From: Priestia endophytica DSM 13796
GTDB taxonomy: Bacteria; Bacillota; Bacilli; Bacillales; Bacillaceae_H
Length of the DNA: 64,000 nt
Reading direction: 5' to 3'
NCBI RefSeq assembly: GCF_900115845.1
Contig: NZ_FOXX01000011.1
Location: 114,527 to 178,526, forward strand
Both the position numbers and the translations under genes were made by a program. The stretch's first letter is position 1. The number at the start of each line of letters is the position of its first letter. Positions 8,892 to 17,056 of the stretch are shown here, piece after piece. The notes below the pieces were generated by a model, which saw only the letters and a list, made by a program, of their open reading frames with translations, made no database searches and was not told where the DNA came from.

Positions 8892-9608
8892 ATGAGAAAA
8901 AGTCTGATTGTTCTTCTTAGTTTACTCCTTATTGTCATTTTAGGATTTGGTACTTATCGTACGATTGCATCAAAAGATGAAAAATATTATAGTCAGCATG
9001 ATGTAAGAGGTCTTATTACCGAAAAATATAGAGGTAAAATCCAAAGTGTCGAACATATTGGTGAAAGCTATGTTGCTCAATTTCAAAACGAATCAGGAAT
9101 TTATAAAGCTATTATTAATAGTGAAGATGGAGAAGTAACAGATCTTGTTCAAATTAAAAGTAGCGGGAAAACATCGTTAACTGAAACAGAGATTAAAGAT
9201 ATTGCTTTGAAACAAGCGACAGGCGATATTTCAAATATTAAACTTCACGAGGATAAAAAGAATCCTTATTATGATATTGAAGTAACAGGAAAAGAAAAAA
9301 AAGTGCAAATGAAAATTGCTAAAATGGACGGAGAACTTTTATCTAAGGAAGAGTATAAGCTTGAAACTAACGAAACAGAACAAGAAGGAAAAGATAGTGA
9401 AAAGTCTTCAATTATTAATAAAAAGAAAGCAGAGGAAATTGCTCTTACAAAGTTTAAGGGAAAAGTGAAAGAAACAGATTTAGGAGAAGAAGATGGTCTT
9501 TTACAATATGAAATTGAGATTGAAGACAGCAGCGGGCAAGAAGCTGAAGTTTACATTAATGCTTATACTGGCACAATTATTCGTTTTGAACTTGATAAAG
9601 ATGACTAA
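8892..9608 (+). CDS. Membrane-anchored PepSY domain protein
   Basis: This 238-residue protein begins with an uncleaved-looking anchor (residues 4-25, LIVLLSLLLIVILGFGTY) and has an extracytoplasmic part containing at least one clear C-terminal PepSY domain (about 170-236, ending VYINAYTGTIIRFELDKDD) and a more divergent one before it. PepSY domains are found in protease propeptides and signalling proteins of the cell surface and are thought to inhibit or modulate peptidases. The gene follows the kinase after 92 bases with its own ribosome site (GGGAGG). It is probably controlled by the upstream two-component pair; the partner is unknown. Confidence 0.88.
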   Translation: MRKSLIVLLSLLLIVILGFGTYRTIASKDEKYYSQHDVRGLITEKYRGKIQSVEHIGESYVAQFQNESGIYKAIINSEDGEVTDLVQIKSSGKTSLTETEIKDIALKQATGDISNIKLHEDKKNPYYDIEVTGKEKKVQMKIAKMDGELLSKEEYKLETNETEQEGKDSEKSSIINKKKAEEIALTKFKGKVKETDLGEEDGLLQYEIEIEDSSGQEAEVYINAYTGTIIRFELDKDD

Positions 9609-9610
9609 GA

Positions 9611-9641
9611 AACCTTGTACACACTGTGCAAGGTTTTTCTT
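9611..9641 (+). terminator. Terminator after first PepSY gene
   Basis: AACCTTG pairs with CAAGGTT and is followed by TTTCTTT. Confidence 0.75.
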
Positions 9642-9660
9642 TCATCATGGAAATTAAATA

Positions 9661-9670
9661 GTTTTCTCAT
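9661..9670 (+). promoter_or_regulatory. Candidate regulator site, GTTTTCTCAT copy 2
   Basis: This is the second exact copy of the decamer found before the preceding PepSY gene. Here TATCATTTT elements follow at about 11 and 31 bases, giving a direct-repeat array ahead of a likely -10 (GGTAATATAAA). Inferred regulatory site. Confidence 0.35.
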
Positions 9671-9751
9671 ACGTTTATCATTTTCTTTTCCTTTTCTTAT
9701 CATTTTCCGTGGGTAATATAAAAGTAAGAAAACGATAGGAGGATGAAAGTT

Positions 9752-10501
9752 ATGAAATTCAAAGCAACAGTATTAGCAGGTGCTATAGCATTTGGCAGTG
9801 CAGCTTATGGAGTACATGCAATGGGAACAAATAGTGAAGAAGCAAATAAAAATACGCAATCTGCTAAAATTAGCATAGATGAAGCAAAAAGTATTGCTTT
9901 AAAAGAAGTTGATGGAAAAGTTATAGACGTTGATCAAGATCAAGAAGGTTCATATGTTGTTTATGAAGTAGAAGTTCAAACTCAAAATGGAGAAAAAGAC
10001 ATTGAAATTAATGGGCAAACAGGTAAAGTGTTAAAAGATGATGATGATCTGCTAAAAGAGCAAGCTAAAATTACGACACAAGAAGCTGAGACAATTGCTT
10101 TAGGCAAAGTATCTGGAGAAATGACGGATCTTGACTTAGATTATGACGACCGAACAGCAAAAGTAGTTTATGAAGTTGAAGTAACTCACAACGGATTAGA
10201 GCAGGACGTGAAAATTGATGCTGTTACAGGTGATGTGCTCCACGTTCAAAAAGATGACGATGATGATCGTGATGACGACCTCGATGACGATAATATTAAA
10301 TCATCTCAAGTGAAAGTTACAGAACAAAAAGCAGAAGGTATTGCTTTAAAGGAAGTTGATGGAGAAGTTGTGAGCATCGAACTTGATGAAGATGATGGTA
10401 TAGCGCTTTATGAGATTGAGGTTCAATCAAATAAAGGAGAAGCAGAAGTAACTGTTTCTGCCACAAATGGTGATGTGCTAGAAGTAGAATGGGATGATTA
10501 A
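9752..10501 (+). CDS. Secreted protein with three PepSY domains
   Basis: This protein of about 249 residues has a signal peptide (KFKATVLAGAIAFGSAAYG, cleavage probably after HAMG or nearby) and three tandem PepSY repeats at roughly 30-95, 100-165 and 185-249, each starting with a K(I/V)xxxxAxxIAL pattern and ending TGxVL. Acidic linkers (DDDDDRDD-like) join the second and third. An upstream ATG at 9743 abuts the AGGAGG, so 9752, 9 bases from that site, is the better start. It may sequester a protease or bind metal through its acidic runs. It is probably co-regulated with the preceding gene. Confidence 0.87.
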   Translation: MKFKATVLAGAIAFGSAAYGVHAMGTNSEEANKNTQSAKISIDEAKSIALKEVDGKVIDVDQDQEGSYVVYEVEVQTQNGEKDIEINGQTGKVLKDDDDLLKEQAKITTQEAETIALGKVSGEMTDLDLDYDDRTAKVVYEVEVTHNGLEQDVKIDAVTGDVLHVQKDDDDDRDDDLDDDNIKSSQVKVTEQKAEGIALKEVDGEVVSIELDEDDGIALYEIEVQSNKGEAEVTVSATNGDVLEVEWDD

Positions 10502-10610
10502 TCTATAAGAGAGCTGCAAGATAGCCTAAAATGTTGTATATAAGTTAAATAGAGGTCGAATAAAGTGGAATAATAAAATAAATTAGCATTATTTTACGGG
10601 AAATACATCG

Positions 10611-10651
10611 AAAAAAAGGGAACCGAGTCTTGTACTCGGTTCCCTTTTTTT
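10611..10651. terminator. Bidirectional terminator
   Basis: AGGGAACCGAG and CTCGGTTCCCT form a perfect 11-bp stem flanked by A7 and T7. It serves the PepSY gene from the left and the NlpC/P60 gene from the right. Confidence 0.9.
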
Positions 10652-11648
10652 AACGTAAGTAACGTCTTGCCCCTGCATATTCTCCTCCATATCCAGATGT
10701 CTCAATTTTATCAATTTTCACCGTTGTGCTCGTATTAGGGGAATGAATCATCTCACCATTTCCAATATACATCCCAACATGATGCACACGTCCTTTGCCT
10801 TCTTCATATGCAAAGAAAACAAGATCACCTTTTTGAAGATCTTCTCTTTCCACAGGATTTCCATGTGTTGCTTGGACAGAGGAATCACGAGGGATAGTGA
10901 TACCATGTGATTTATAAAGAGTGTACGTAAAGCCTGAACAATCAAATCCATATCCAGACATTCCTGCCCAAAGATATGGCAATCCTAAAAACTGTTTCCC
11001 AGAGCGAATTAAATCATCAGCAGTTGGCTCTGGAATGTCTTGCTCTGTTTGGTAAATAGAAGCGTCAGATTTGCGTAGCCACTGTGCTCCGCTGTTTGGA
11101 GTATATACAAGTAGTTTATTTTTTTTCTCTTTAAGCACAGGAAGTCTTGTATTAAAACTGATTTCTATTCCTTTCTTCTTTTCGGCAAAATCTTTAAAAA
11201 GAGGTGCAGTGTTTGCTGTTACTAAAGCAAATGGACGTTTTTCTTTTAAGACGGAAAAGGAAGGGCTTTTAGAGAGTTGAGCTTTAGGCATCCATCCAGG
11301 ATAACCTTTTTCATTTCTAGGTGTTGGCTGATCATGTACTGCTACTTTGACCCAACCATTTTGTTCTTCAAGGATGGTTACTTTTGAGCCATAGAGGGCT
11401 TGTGTTTCTAAATTCCCAACAAGCCATAACTTCTCGTCATAGCTCATAGCTGCAGTCCACTTTTTCATATCAACTGGATTTGAAGTAGAAGGGGCATCAA
11501 GTTTTCTTGAAATGTTTGGTTCTGTCCAAAGTGTTGCTACTGAAACATTCACAAAAGCTTCATCTCTTTTTATTTCCTTAGCTTTTGTCACAGAAGAAAA
11601 AGAAAACAAAAATAACAGAGATAAAATAAAAAACCACATTTTTTTCAT
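10650..11648 (-). CDS. NlpC/P60 endopeptidase, YkfC-like
   Basis: This 332-residue secreted enzyme is predicted to cut gamma-D-Glu-diamino acid bonds in muropeptides. It has a signal peptide (1-23), two SH3b-like regions (about 35-125 and 135-200) and an NlpC/P60 domain (about 210-332). The catalytic residues are Cys237 in FDCSGF, His290 in HHVGMYIG and His302. Length and residue placement match B. subtilis YkfC. It lies 18 bases after the epimerase gene on the same strand, as ykfB and ykfC are linked in B. subtilis. Whether it is released or wall-bound is not clear. Confidence 0.94.
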   Translation of the reverse strand: MKKMWFFILSLLFLFSFSSVTKAKEIKRDEAFVNVSVATLWTEPNISRKLDAPSTSNPVDMKKWTAAMSYDEKLWLVGNLETQALYGSKVTILEEQNGWVKVAVHDQPTPRNEKGYPGWMPKAQLSKSPSFSVLKEKRPFALVTANTAPLFKDFAEKKKGIEISFNTRLPVLKEKKNKLLVYTPNSGAQWLRKSDASIYQTEQDIPEPTADDLIRSGKQFLGLPYLWAGMSGYGFDCSGFTYTLYKSHGITIPRDSSVQATHGNPVEREDLQKGDLVFFAYEEGKGRVHHVGMYIGNGEMIHSPNTSTTVKIDKIETSGYGGEYAGARRYLR

Positions 11649-11666
11649 AACAAATCCTCCTTTAAA

Positions 11667-12749
11667 TTAGACAGAAAGGGAAAGAGAATTGTGAGAAATC
11701 CCAATCCCGCTGTCTTCTGATAAAATGATTTTCTCCTTCAGAATATGATGATCAACAGTTAAATCTTCCAACCAAAGCGGAGCATCAAGGTCAATCATCG
11801 TAATGTTAGGATGGGATGCTGCTACATGTGCAGCAGCAACAACGCTAATAGAAGCTTCCATCATACTTCCAACCATACATTCAATATTATAAGACTGGGC
11901 AATGCTGGCAATCGTAAGAGCATTTCGTATGCCTCCAGCTTTCATTAGTTTAATATTCAAGAAATCAACTGCCTTGTTTTCAAGGAGGCAAATAGCATCT
12001 TGAGGTGAAAAAAGACTTTCATCAGCCATGATAGGAGTGAAAACGTGCTCTTTGACAAACTTAAGCCCTTCAATGTCAGAAGCATTAACAGGTTGCTCTA
12101 CAAGTTTAAGGTTTGCCTGCTGTCTTTCAAGTGATTGAATAATTTTGACCGCTTCTTTTGCTGTCCATCCTTGATTTGCATCAATTCTTAGAGAAACAGA
12201 GGGACCCACAGCCTTAAGCACTGCTAAAATTCGTTCTATATCTTTTTCGCCGTTTTTCCCCACTTTAATCTTTAAGATAGAAAATCCTTTAGAAACTAGC
12301 TTTTTTGCTTCATTTGCCATGCTTTCAGCAGAATCTACGCTAACAGTCATATCGTTTTCTAATAAAGTCTTTTTTCCGCCGAGTAACGCATACAAAGGAA
12401 GACCCAACAGCTTACTGTAGCTATCATAAAGGGCAATTTCAACGGCTGCTTTAGCACTTGTATTCCCAATACATGCATTTTGCATAGCAGTTAGCAGAAA
12501 ATTCAAATTGTGAATGTCTTTATTAACTAAAAGTGGAGCTAGTACATTTTTGATAATATCTTTGATTCCTTCAGTGCTGTCTCCTGTGATAGCAACAGTA
12601 GGAGCTGCTGATCCTATTCCCACTATGCCGTTTTCAAGCTTCAAAAAGACAAACACGTTTTCAATTGATGTTACAGTGCGTAGAGCCGTCTTAAACGGTT
12701 TTTTCAAGGGAATAACTTTTGTATGGAGAGAGATAGTCTCTATTTTCAT
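11667..12749 (-). CDS. L-Ala-D/L-Glu epimerase (YkfB-like)
   Basis: This 360-residue enolase-superfamily enzyme interconverts L-Ala-D-Glu and L-Ala-L-Glu from peptidoglycan turnover. Starting at 12749, the KIKVGK lysines fall at 160 and 162, the same numbers as in the B. subtilis enzyme; the metal ligands are Asp190 (RIDANQ), Glu218 (LVEQP) and Asp243 (MADES), and the second-face lysine is Lys267 (NIKLMKAGG). An ATG 9 bases upstream overlaps the AAAGGA ribosome site, so I rejected it. The gene follows the DUF819 gene closely and precedes the endopeptidase gene. Confidence 0.94.
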   Translation of the reverse strand: MKIETISLHTKVIPLKKPFKTALRTVTSIENVFVFLKLENGIVGIGSAAPTVAITGDSTEGIKDIIKNVLAPLLVNKDIHNLNFLLTAMQNACIGNTSAKAAVEIALYDSYSKLLGLPLYALLGGKKTLLENDMTVSVDSAESMANEAKKLVSKGFSILKIKVGKNGEKDIERILAVLKAVGPSVSLRIDANQGWTAKEAVKIIQSLERQQANLKLVEQPVNASDIEGLKFVKEHVFTPIMADESLFSPQDAICLLENKAVDFLNIKLMKAGGIRNALTIASIAQSYNIECMVGSMMEASISVVAAAHVAASHPNITMIDLDAPLWLEDLTVDHHILKEKIILSEDSGIGISHNSLSLSV

Positions 12750-12764
12750 TTTGTTCATCCTTTC

Positions 12765-13931
12765 TTATAGTTTGGAAAGTATAAAGTTTGTAATAAGGCC
12801 AAAATACGTACCAAAAAAGCTGCCCATAATGGCCATAATGATGCCAATTGGAATTAATGAGCGATGAAAAGATCCCGCTAGAATAGGAGCAGAGGCAATT
12901 CCTCCTACGTTGGCAAGAGAAGCAACGCCCATTGTGAATAAATCAAGTTTAAAAATTTTGGCCAGAAGAATCATGATTAAAGCATGAAACAACAGAATCA
13001 TAAAACCAGATAAAATGTAGATAGGTGCTTGTAAAATCTGTGAGAAGTCTGCATGTGAAGCAATAAGCGCAATGACGATATAAAGCATCACTTTTGATAA
13101 CTCCATTGAACCAGGAATTTTTGCTACTTTCGTCATAGCAAGCACAACACCTATAAAAGAGGCAATAATGATGGTCCATGTTGTCCCATTTACGGCTTCC
13201 CCAAGCTCTGGAAGCCTATTTCCGATTGCTGTTGAAATCGCGGCTACGAAAAGTCCAAGCGCAAGCATCCCAAGCATTTCAACAAAGCCGATATTTTTAG
13301 ATTCGCTTTCTTCAGATGAAGCAGCAAGCTCTGCCGTCACTTGATCTAAATACTTCGTATCTGTTTTTGTCCACTTATTAAAAACTGTTGCAAAAGGCAC
13401 AAGCCAAAACATAAACATCACCCAAATGGAATAGTTAATCGTGTCCATAATAAGTGCGTAGCCGAAAATACCTTCGGGAACGTTTAGAATATCTTGAAGG
13501 ACCACCATATTGGCAGAACCACCTGTCCAGCTTCCGCTTAGTGCTGCAAACGCTTTATCGGTGCCAGGTGCATAAAAGCTTTGCAAAAGAGCAAAGGTGA
13601 TGGCAAATCCCGCGATAATACTAAAAGAGGCTGCAAAGAAGGTGAGCAACATCTTTGGACCAAGTTTAAACAGCTTCCGTAAATCACAGTGTAGAAGCAT
13701 CAGCATTAGCATAGCAGGTAGAAGAGCGCCTCTTAAGGAATTATAAGTGCTGTCCATTGAGTCACTCGTGCCAAACAGACCAAATGTTTGCATAAGAGTA
13801 CAGCCGATATAAATCAGCACAATGCCTGGCACGTATTTAAAAAACTTACTCTTGATTTTGCTTTCAGCAAGCGCAACAACAGCTGTAAAGGCAATTAAAA
13901 TGCTTACGTATAAAAACCCATCTTCAATCAT
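12765..13931 (-). CDS. DUF819 (YjcL-like) membrane protein, possible transporter
   Basis: This 388-residue protein has about 10-11 hydrophobic helices and the DUF819 hallmarks SGSWTGGSANMVVLQ and SLANVGGIASAPILAG, two glycine-rich half-helices that look like transporter re-entrant segments. The function of the family is not established. Here it is the first gene of a tight cluster with the dipeptide epimerase and endopeptidase, so uptake of muropeptide fragments is a reasonable inference. AAGGAGGAG lies ahead of the ATG. A terminator separates it from the DUF3870 gene upstream. Confidence 0.88.
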   Translation of the reverse strand: MIEDGFLYVSILIAFTAVVALAESKIKSKFFKYVPGIVLIYIGCTLMQTFGLFGTSDSMDSTYNSLRGALLPAMLMLMLLHCDLRKLFKLGPKMLLTFFAASFSIIAGFAITFALLQSFYAPGTDKAFAALSGSWTGGSANMVVLQDILNVPEGIFGYALIMDTINYSIWVMFMFWLVPFATVFNKWTKTDTKYLDQVTAELAASSEESESKNIGFVEMLGMLALGLFVAAISTAIGNRLPELGEAVNGTTWTIIIASFIGVVLAMTKVAKIPGSMELSKVMLYIVIALIASHADFSQILQAPIYILSGFMILLFHALIMILLAKIFKLDLFTMGVASLANVGGIASAPILAGSFHRSLIPIGIIMAIMGSFFGTYFGLITNFILSKL

Positions 13932-13956
13932 AAAAGCTCCTCCTTAAAGTAAAATG

Positions 13957-14003
13957 AAAAAATCCAGCCTTTAGAAGAAAGCGTCCTCTAAAGGCTGGAT
14001 TTC
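13957..14003 (-). terminator. Terminator after DUF3870 gene
   Basis: A 14-bp stem (AATCCAGCCTTTAG with CTAAAGGCTGGATT) is followed on the minus strand by TTTTTTCATTTT. Read-through would carry transcription into the DUF819 operon, so it may act as an attenuator. Confidence 0.82.
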
Positions 14004-14033
14004 ATCTGCGCGAAACAGATCAAGCAGCACTAA

Positions 14034-14345
14034 TTATTTTAAACTATTATATTTAATGAGCGCATTTTTTAGCGCTACTGTTAATGCCTTTTGGGAAGAT
14101 CCAAAATAACGATTTTGGATTTCTGCACATAGTTCTTCATAGTTTTGAATGTTTTTATAAACAAGAATTGACTTAACAAAAGCTGACGTAAGAGGAATGG
14201 TAGCTGAACAGTCTGCATCTATAATCATCCCTGTTGAGCGCTCTACAACAAGCGCGATAAAAAAAGCATTATATTTTTGCGTAATCGGATTATTTGAAGA
14301 TGTTTTCGCATCTCCAATAATATAAACAGTATCGTTTTTGAACAC
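14034..14345 (-). CDS. DUF3870 domain protein
   Basis: This is a 103-residue cytoplasmic protein matching DUF3870 over its whole length, with VYIIGDAKTSSNNPIT, the IIDADCSATIPLTSAFV segment and a C-terminal GSSQKALTVALKNAL. The start is GTG with AGGAGGAAC 4-10 bases upstream. No activity is known. It precedes the DUF819-epimerase-endopeptidase genes and is likely co-regulated with them. The conserved Asp-Cys pair in the middle is the most obvious candidate functional site. Confidence 0.85.
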   Translation of the reverse strand: MFKNDTVYIIGDAKTSSNNPITQKYNAFFIALVVERSTGMIIDADCSATIPLTSAFVKSILVYKNIQNYEELCAEIQNRYFGSSQKALTVALKNALIKYNSLK

Positions 14346-14411
14346 GAAAGTTCCTCCTGCTCGCTGCGGATATTATGGGCGAAATTTACTTTTAGAGTAA
14401 ACAAACCTCAT

Positions 14412-14463
14412 AATAAGAGACAAGCTTTAATCTTATTGTATTATAAGGAGGGAAAATTCTCAA
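14412..14463 (-). promoter_or_regulatory. Promoter with overlapping inverted repeat, DUF3870 gene
   Basis: On the minus strand TTGAGA (14463-14458), a 17-base spacer and TACAAT (14440-14435) form a good sigma-A promoter. The 7-base inverted repeat AATAAGA/TCTTATT at 14412-14437 overlaps the -10 and start region, as an operator would. The regulator is unknown. Confidence 0.5.
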
Positions 14464-14483
14464 TATTTAAATAACTTATATAC

Positions 14484-14512
14484 AAAAAAGACAACTTATT
14501 TTTTCGTTGCCT
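14484..14512 (-). terminator. Weak terminator after nsrR
   Basis: GGCAAC and GTTGTC (one G-T pair) form a short stem followed by TTTTTTG on the minus strand. Confidence 0.5.
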
Positions 14513-14945
14513 TTTCTGTGTGAAGTAAAAAGTAAAGTTCTGCTTCGTTTTGGATTAAATCTTCTAGTGTATACTGCTTGAGAACAGCTAAAAAAGCTTT
14601 TAAGGCTTCCCTTAAAACACCTTTTAATTTGCAGGCAGAGGAGATTGCACAGCAGCTGTTTTGCTGAAAGCATTCGACAATCTGAAAGTCTTCTTCCGTT
14701 TGAGCTACAACGTCTCCAATATTAATATCTTGCGGAGCTTTGTTAAGAGCGATGCCCCCATTTCGTCCTCGAACCGTTTTAATCAAACCCATTTGTCCAA
14801 GTTGATGAGTCACCTTCATAAGATGATTTTTAGAGATATTATAAGAATCTGCAATTTCCTTAATGTTGCTTAATTTATGTTGATCACGCAACCCTAAATA
14901 AATGAGAACGCGCAAAGAATAATCCGTATACTGTGTTAATCTCAT
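14496..14945 (-). CDS. nsrR: NsrR, nitric-oxide-sensing Rrf2 repressor
   Basis: This 149-residue Rrf2-family winged-helix protein has an HTH in IKEIADSYNISKNHLMKV and cysteines at 92, 98, 99 and 105, the cluster-ligand region of NsrR; Asp8, a ligand described for the Streptomyces NsrR [4Fe-4S] cluster, is also present. NO destroys the cluster and relieves repression. It is divergent from hmp, and a 23-bp NsrR-like palindrome lies between them. The ribosome site is AAAGAGG. The length is normal for the family. Confidence 0.94.
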   Translation of the reverse strand: MRLTQYTDYSLRVLIYLGLRDQHKLSNIKEIADSYNISKNHLMKVTHQLGQMGLIKTVRGRNGGIALNKAPQDINIGDVVAQTEEDFQIVECFQQNSCCAISSACKLKGVLREALKAFLAVLKQYTLEDLIQNEAELYFLLHTEKATKK

Positions 14946-15009
14946 GGAACAGCCTCTTTCCTTTTTTTCTTATCTACTATAATAGCATGTTTAATTTTTA
15001 AAGCTAAAT

Positions 15010-15047
15010 GTGACAAATATTTTAAAGATGTATTTCATATATATCTT
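15010..15047 (+). promoter_or_regulatory. NsrR operator in the hmp promoter
   Basis: AAGATGTATTT (15025-15035), a centre base and ATATATATCTT (15037-15047) form an 11-1-11 palindrome with 9 of 11 pairs, agreeing with the known NsrR consensus. A -35-like GTGACA sits at 15010-15015, so the box would cover the -10 region and block hmp transcription. Confidence 0.75.
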
Positions 15048-15111
15048 TTTATACTTTTTCGATGTACAATCAATCTGAAGTTAAAAAATCCCACTGAAGG
15101 TGTGATGAATA

Positions 15112-16314
15112 ATGTTAAATGAATCTGTTATTAAAATTGTAAAAAGTACAGCTCCTATTCTTGCTGAAAGAGGAGAAGAGATTACAAAATGTTTTTACAA
15201 ACGTCTTTTTGAAGACTATCCACAATTGTTGAACGTATTTAATCATACAAATCAAAAGACAGGTGAGCAGCCTCGGTCTTTAGCAACGGCTGTATATGCT
15301 GCTGCTGTTAATATTGACAAATTAGAAAATATTACAGCTGCTGTTGTCCAAATTGCTCATAAACATCGCAGCGTGGGTGTACAGAAAGAGCATTATCCAA
15401 TCGTTGGAGAGTACTTGTTAAAAGCTATTAAAGAAGTACTTGGAGACGCTGCAACAGATGAAATACTACAAGCATGGGAACAAGCTTATGGTGTAATTGC
15501 TAAAGCATTTATTGATGTTGAAAACACAATGTACGAAGAAGCTGAAAAAGGAGAAGGATGGAAAGGATTTGCTCCATTTAAAGTTGTTCGTAAAGAACAA
15601 GAAAGTGAGCTTGTTACATCCTTTTATCTAGAAAAAGAAGATGGGAAGTCCCTTCCTGCTTTTTTACCTGGTCAGTACATCAGTATTGAAGCACATATTC
15701 CAAATGAAGAATACACACATGTAAGACAATATAGTGTTTCATCCATTCCGAACAAGCAGTACTTACGCATTTCTGTAAAGAAAGAAGGAAAAGTATCATG
15801 CTACCTTCATGAAGATGTGCAGGTTGGAGACCTTCTTCAAATTAGCGTACCAGCGGGTGAATTTGTTTTACAAGAGCATCATGGGGAGCCGCTTGTTTTC
15901 CTTGGTGGTGGCGTAGGTGTAACACCGCTAATGAGTATGCTTGAAACGTTGGTAGACCAAAAGTATAGTGGAAATATGACGTTTGTTCAAAGCTCATGTA
16001 ATCGAAACTTACACCCTTTCTATGATCATGTACAAGAGCTTATGGATAAACATTCGTTTAAAGCCTATAATTTCTATTCCAAACCAACTGAAGCGTGTGG
16101 GGAACATTATTTTAATGGAAGAATTAATGAAGAATGGATCAACCATAACCTCATACAACCAAATGCTCACTATTATGTTTGTGGACCAAAGGGATTTATG
16201 GAACAAGTTGTAGGTGCTTTGTATAAAAACGGTGTACCAGCAGATTGTATCCATTATGAATTTTTCGGCCCAAAACTTATGCTCGATGTTGAACAAGAGC
16301 AAGCAGTCCTATAA
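15112..16314 (+). CDS. hmp: Flavohaemoglobin (nitric oxide dioxygenase)
   Basis: This 400-residue three-domain protein oxidises NO to nitrate using NAD(P)H and O2. It has a globin domain (1-145) with haem His in AHKHRSVGV, an FAD domain (about 150-255) with RQYSVSS and the GQYIS loop, and an NAD domain (about 260-395) with GGGVGVTPLMSM and YYVCGPKGFM. The length is normal. It is divergent from nsrR, its expected repressor, with an NsrR box in the promoter. A strong terminator follows. Confidence 0.97.
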   Translation: MLNESVIKIVKSTAPILAERGEEITKCFYKRLFEDYPQLLNVFNHTNQKTGEQPRSLATAVYAAAVNIDKLENITAAVVQIAHKHRSVGVQKEHYPIVGEYLLKAIKEVLGDAATDEILQAWEQAYGVIAKAFIDVENTMYEEAEKGEGWKGFAPFKVVRKEQESELVTSFYLEKEDGKSLPAFLPGQYISIEAHIPNEEYTHVRQYSVSSIPNKQYLRISVKKEGKVSCYLHEDVQVGDLLQISVPAGEFVLQEHHGEPLVFLGGGVGVTPLMSMLETLVDQKYSGNMTFVQSSCNRNLHPFYDHVQELMDKHSFKAYNFYSKPTEACGEHYFNGRINEEWINHNLIQPNAHYYVCGPKGFMEQVVGALYKNGVPADCIHYEFFGPKLMLDVEQEQAVL

Positions 16315-16324
16315 GAGAAAAATG

Positions 16325-16356
16325 AAAACCAGCTCACATTGTGAGCTGGTTTTTTA
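16325..16356 (+). terminator. Terminator after hmp
   Basis: AACCAGCTCACA and TGTGAGCTGGTT form a long perfect stem followed by TTTTT. Confidence 0.9.
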
Positions 16357-16383
16357 AATTGAGAGAGTTGAATAAAACGGCAT

Positions 16384-16408
16384 GTTTAATTGAAATCTTA
16401 GCGGGTAG
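16384..16408 (+). promoter_or_regulatory. Sigma-B-type promoter of yfkM
   Basis: GTTTAA, 13 bases, GGGTAG closely match the general-stress sigma-B consensus (GTTTAA, 12-15 bases, GGGTAT). It lies about 45 bases before the yfkM start. The B. subtilis yfkM product is general stress protein 18, a sigma-B regulon member. Confidence 0.65.
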
Positions 16409-16453
16409 ATTAATTATAGACATAAAACAATTTTATTTAGGAGTGAAGTTATT

Positions 16454-16969
16454 ATGGGTAAAAAAATTGCAGTAGTACTAACAGATTATTTCGAGGATGT
16501 AGAGTATACAGATCCAGCTAAATCATTTAAAGAAGAAGGACATGAGTTAACAGTAATCGGCGCTGAAAAAGGCAAAGATGTAAAAGGAAAGCAAGGAGAG
16601 GCGACAGTGACAATTGACCAAGGTATTGAGGATGCAGATCCATCTCAATACGACGCTTTATTCATCCCTGGTGGTTTCTCACCAGATATGTTAAGAGCAG
16701 ACGACCGTTTCGTAGCTTTTGCAAAATCATTTATGGATGATGAAAAACCTGTTCTAGCAATCTGTCACGGTCCACAACTATTAATTACAGCAAAAACGTT
16801 AAAAGACCGTGGCGTAACAGGATTCAAATCTATCCAAGTAGACCTTGAAAATGCAGGGGCATCATTCCAAGATAAAGAAGTTGTCGTTTGTCAAAAACAA
16901 CTTGTAACAAGCAGAACACCTGATGATATCCCAGCATTTACAAGAGAATCATTAAAAGTATTATCTTAA
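16454..16969 (+). CDS. yfkM: DJ-1/PfpI family protein, general stress protein 18 type
   Basis: This 171-residue single-domain DJ-1/PfpI protein has the nucleophile elbow LAICHGPQLL with the reactive Cys, and an upstream acidic residue in the YTDP segment. Family members act as deglycases or peptidases on damaged proteins; which applies here is unclear. It closely fits B. subtilis YfkM in length and pattern. AGGAGTGAAG lies ahead of the ATG, and a sigma-B-like promoter precedes it. Confidence 0.92.
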   Translation: MGKKIAVVLTDYFEDVEYTDPAKSFKEEGHELTVIGAEKGKDVKGKQGEATVTIDQGIEDADPSQYDALFIPGGFSPDMLRADDRFVAFAKSFMDDEKPVLAICHGPQLLITAKTLKDRGVTGFKSIQVDLENAGASFQDKEVVVCQKQLVTSRTPDDIPAFTRESLKVLS

Positions 16970-17056
16970 TAAAATTTATTGAGGTTTTCTTAAGCTGAAA
17001 AAAGTCCTTTTCACTATAGAAAACTTATAAAAGGAATAAATTAGCATGACGAACTG

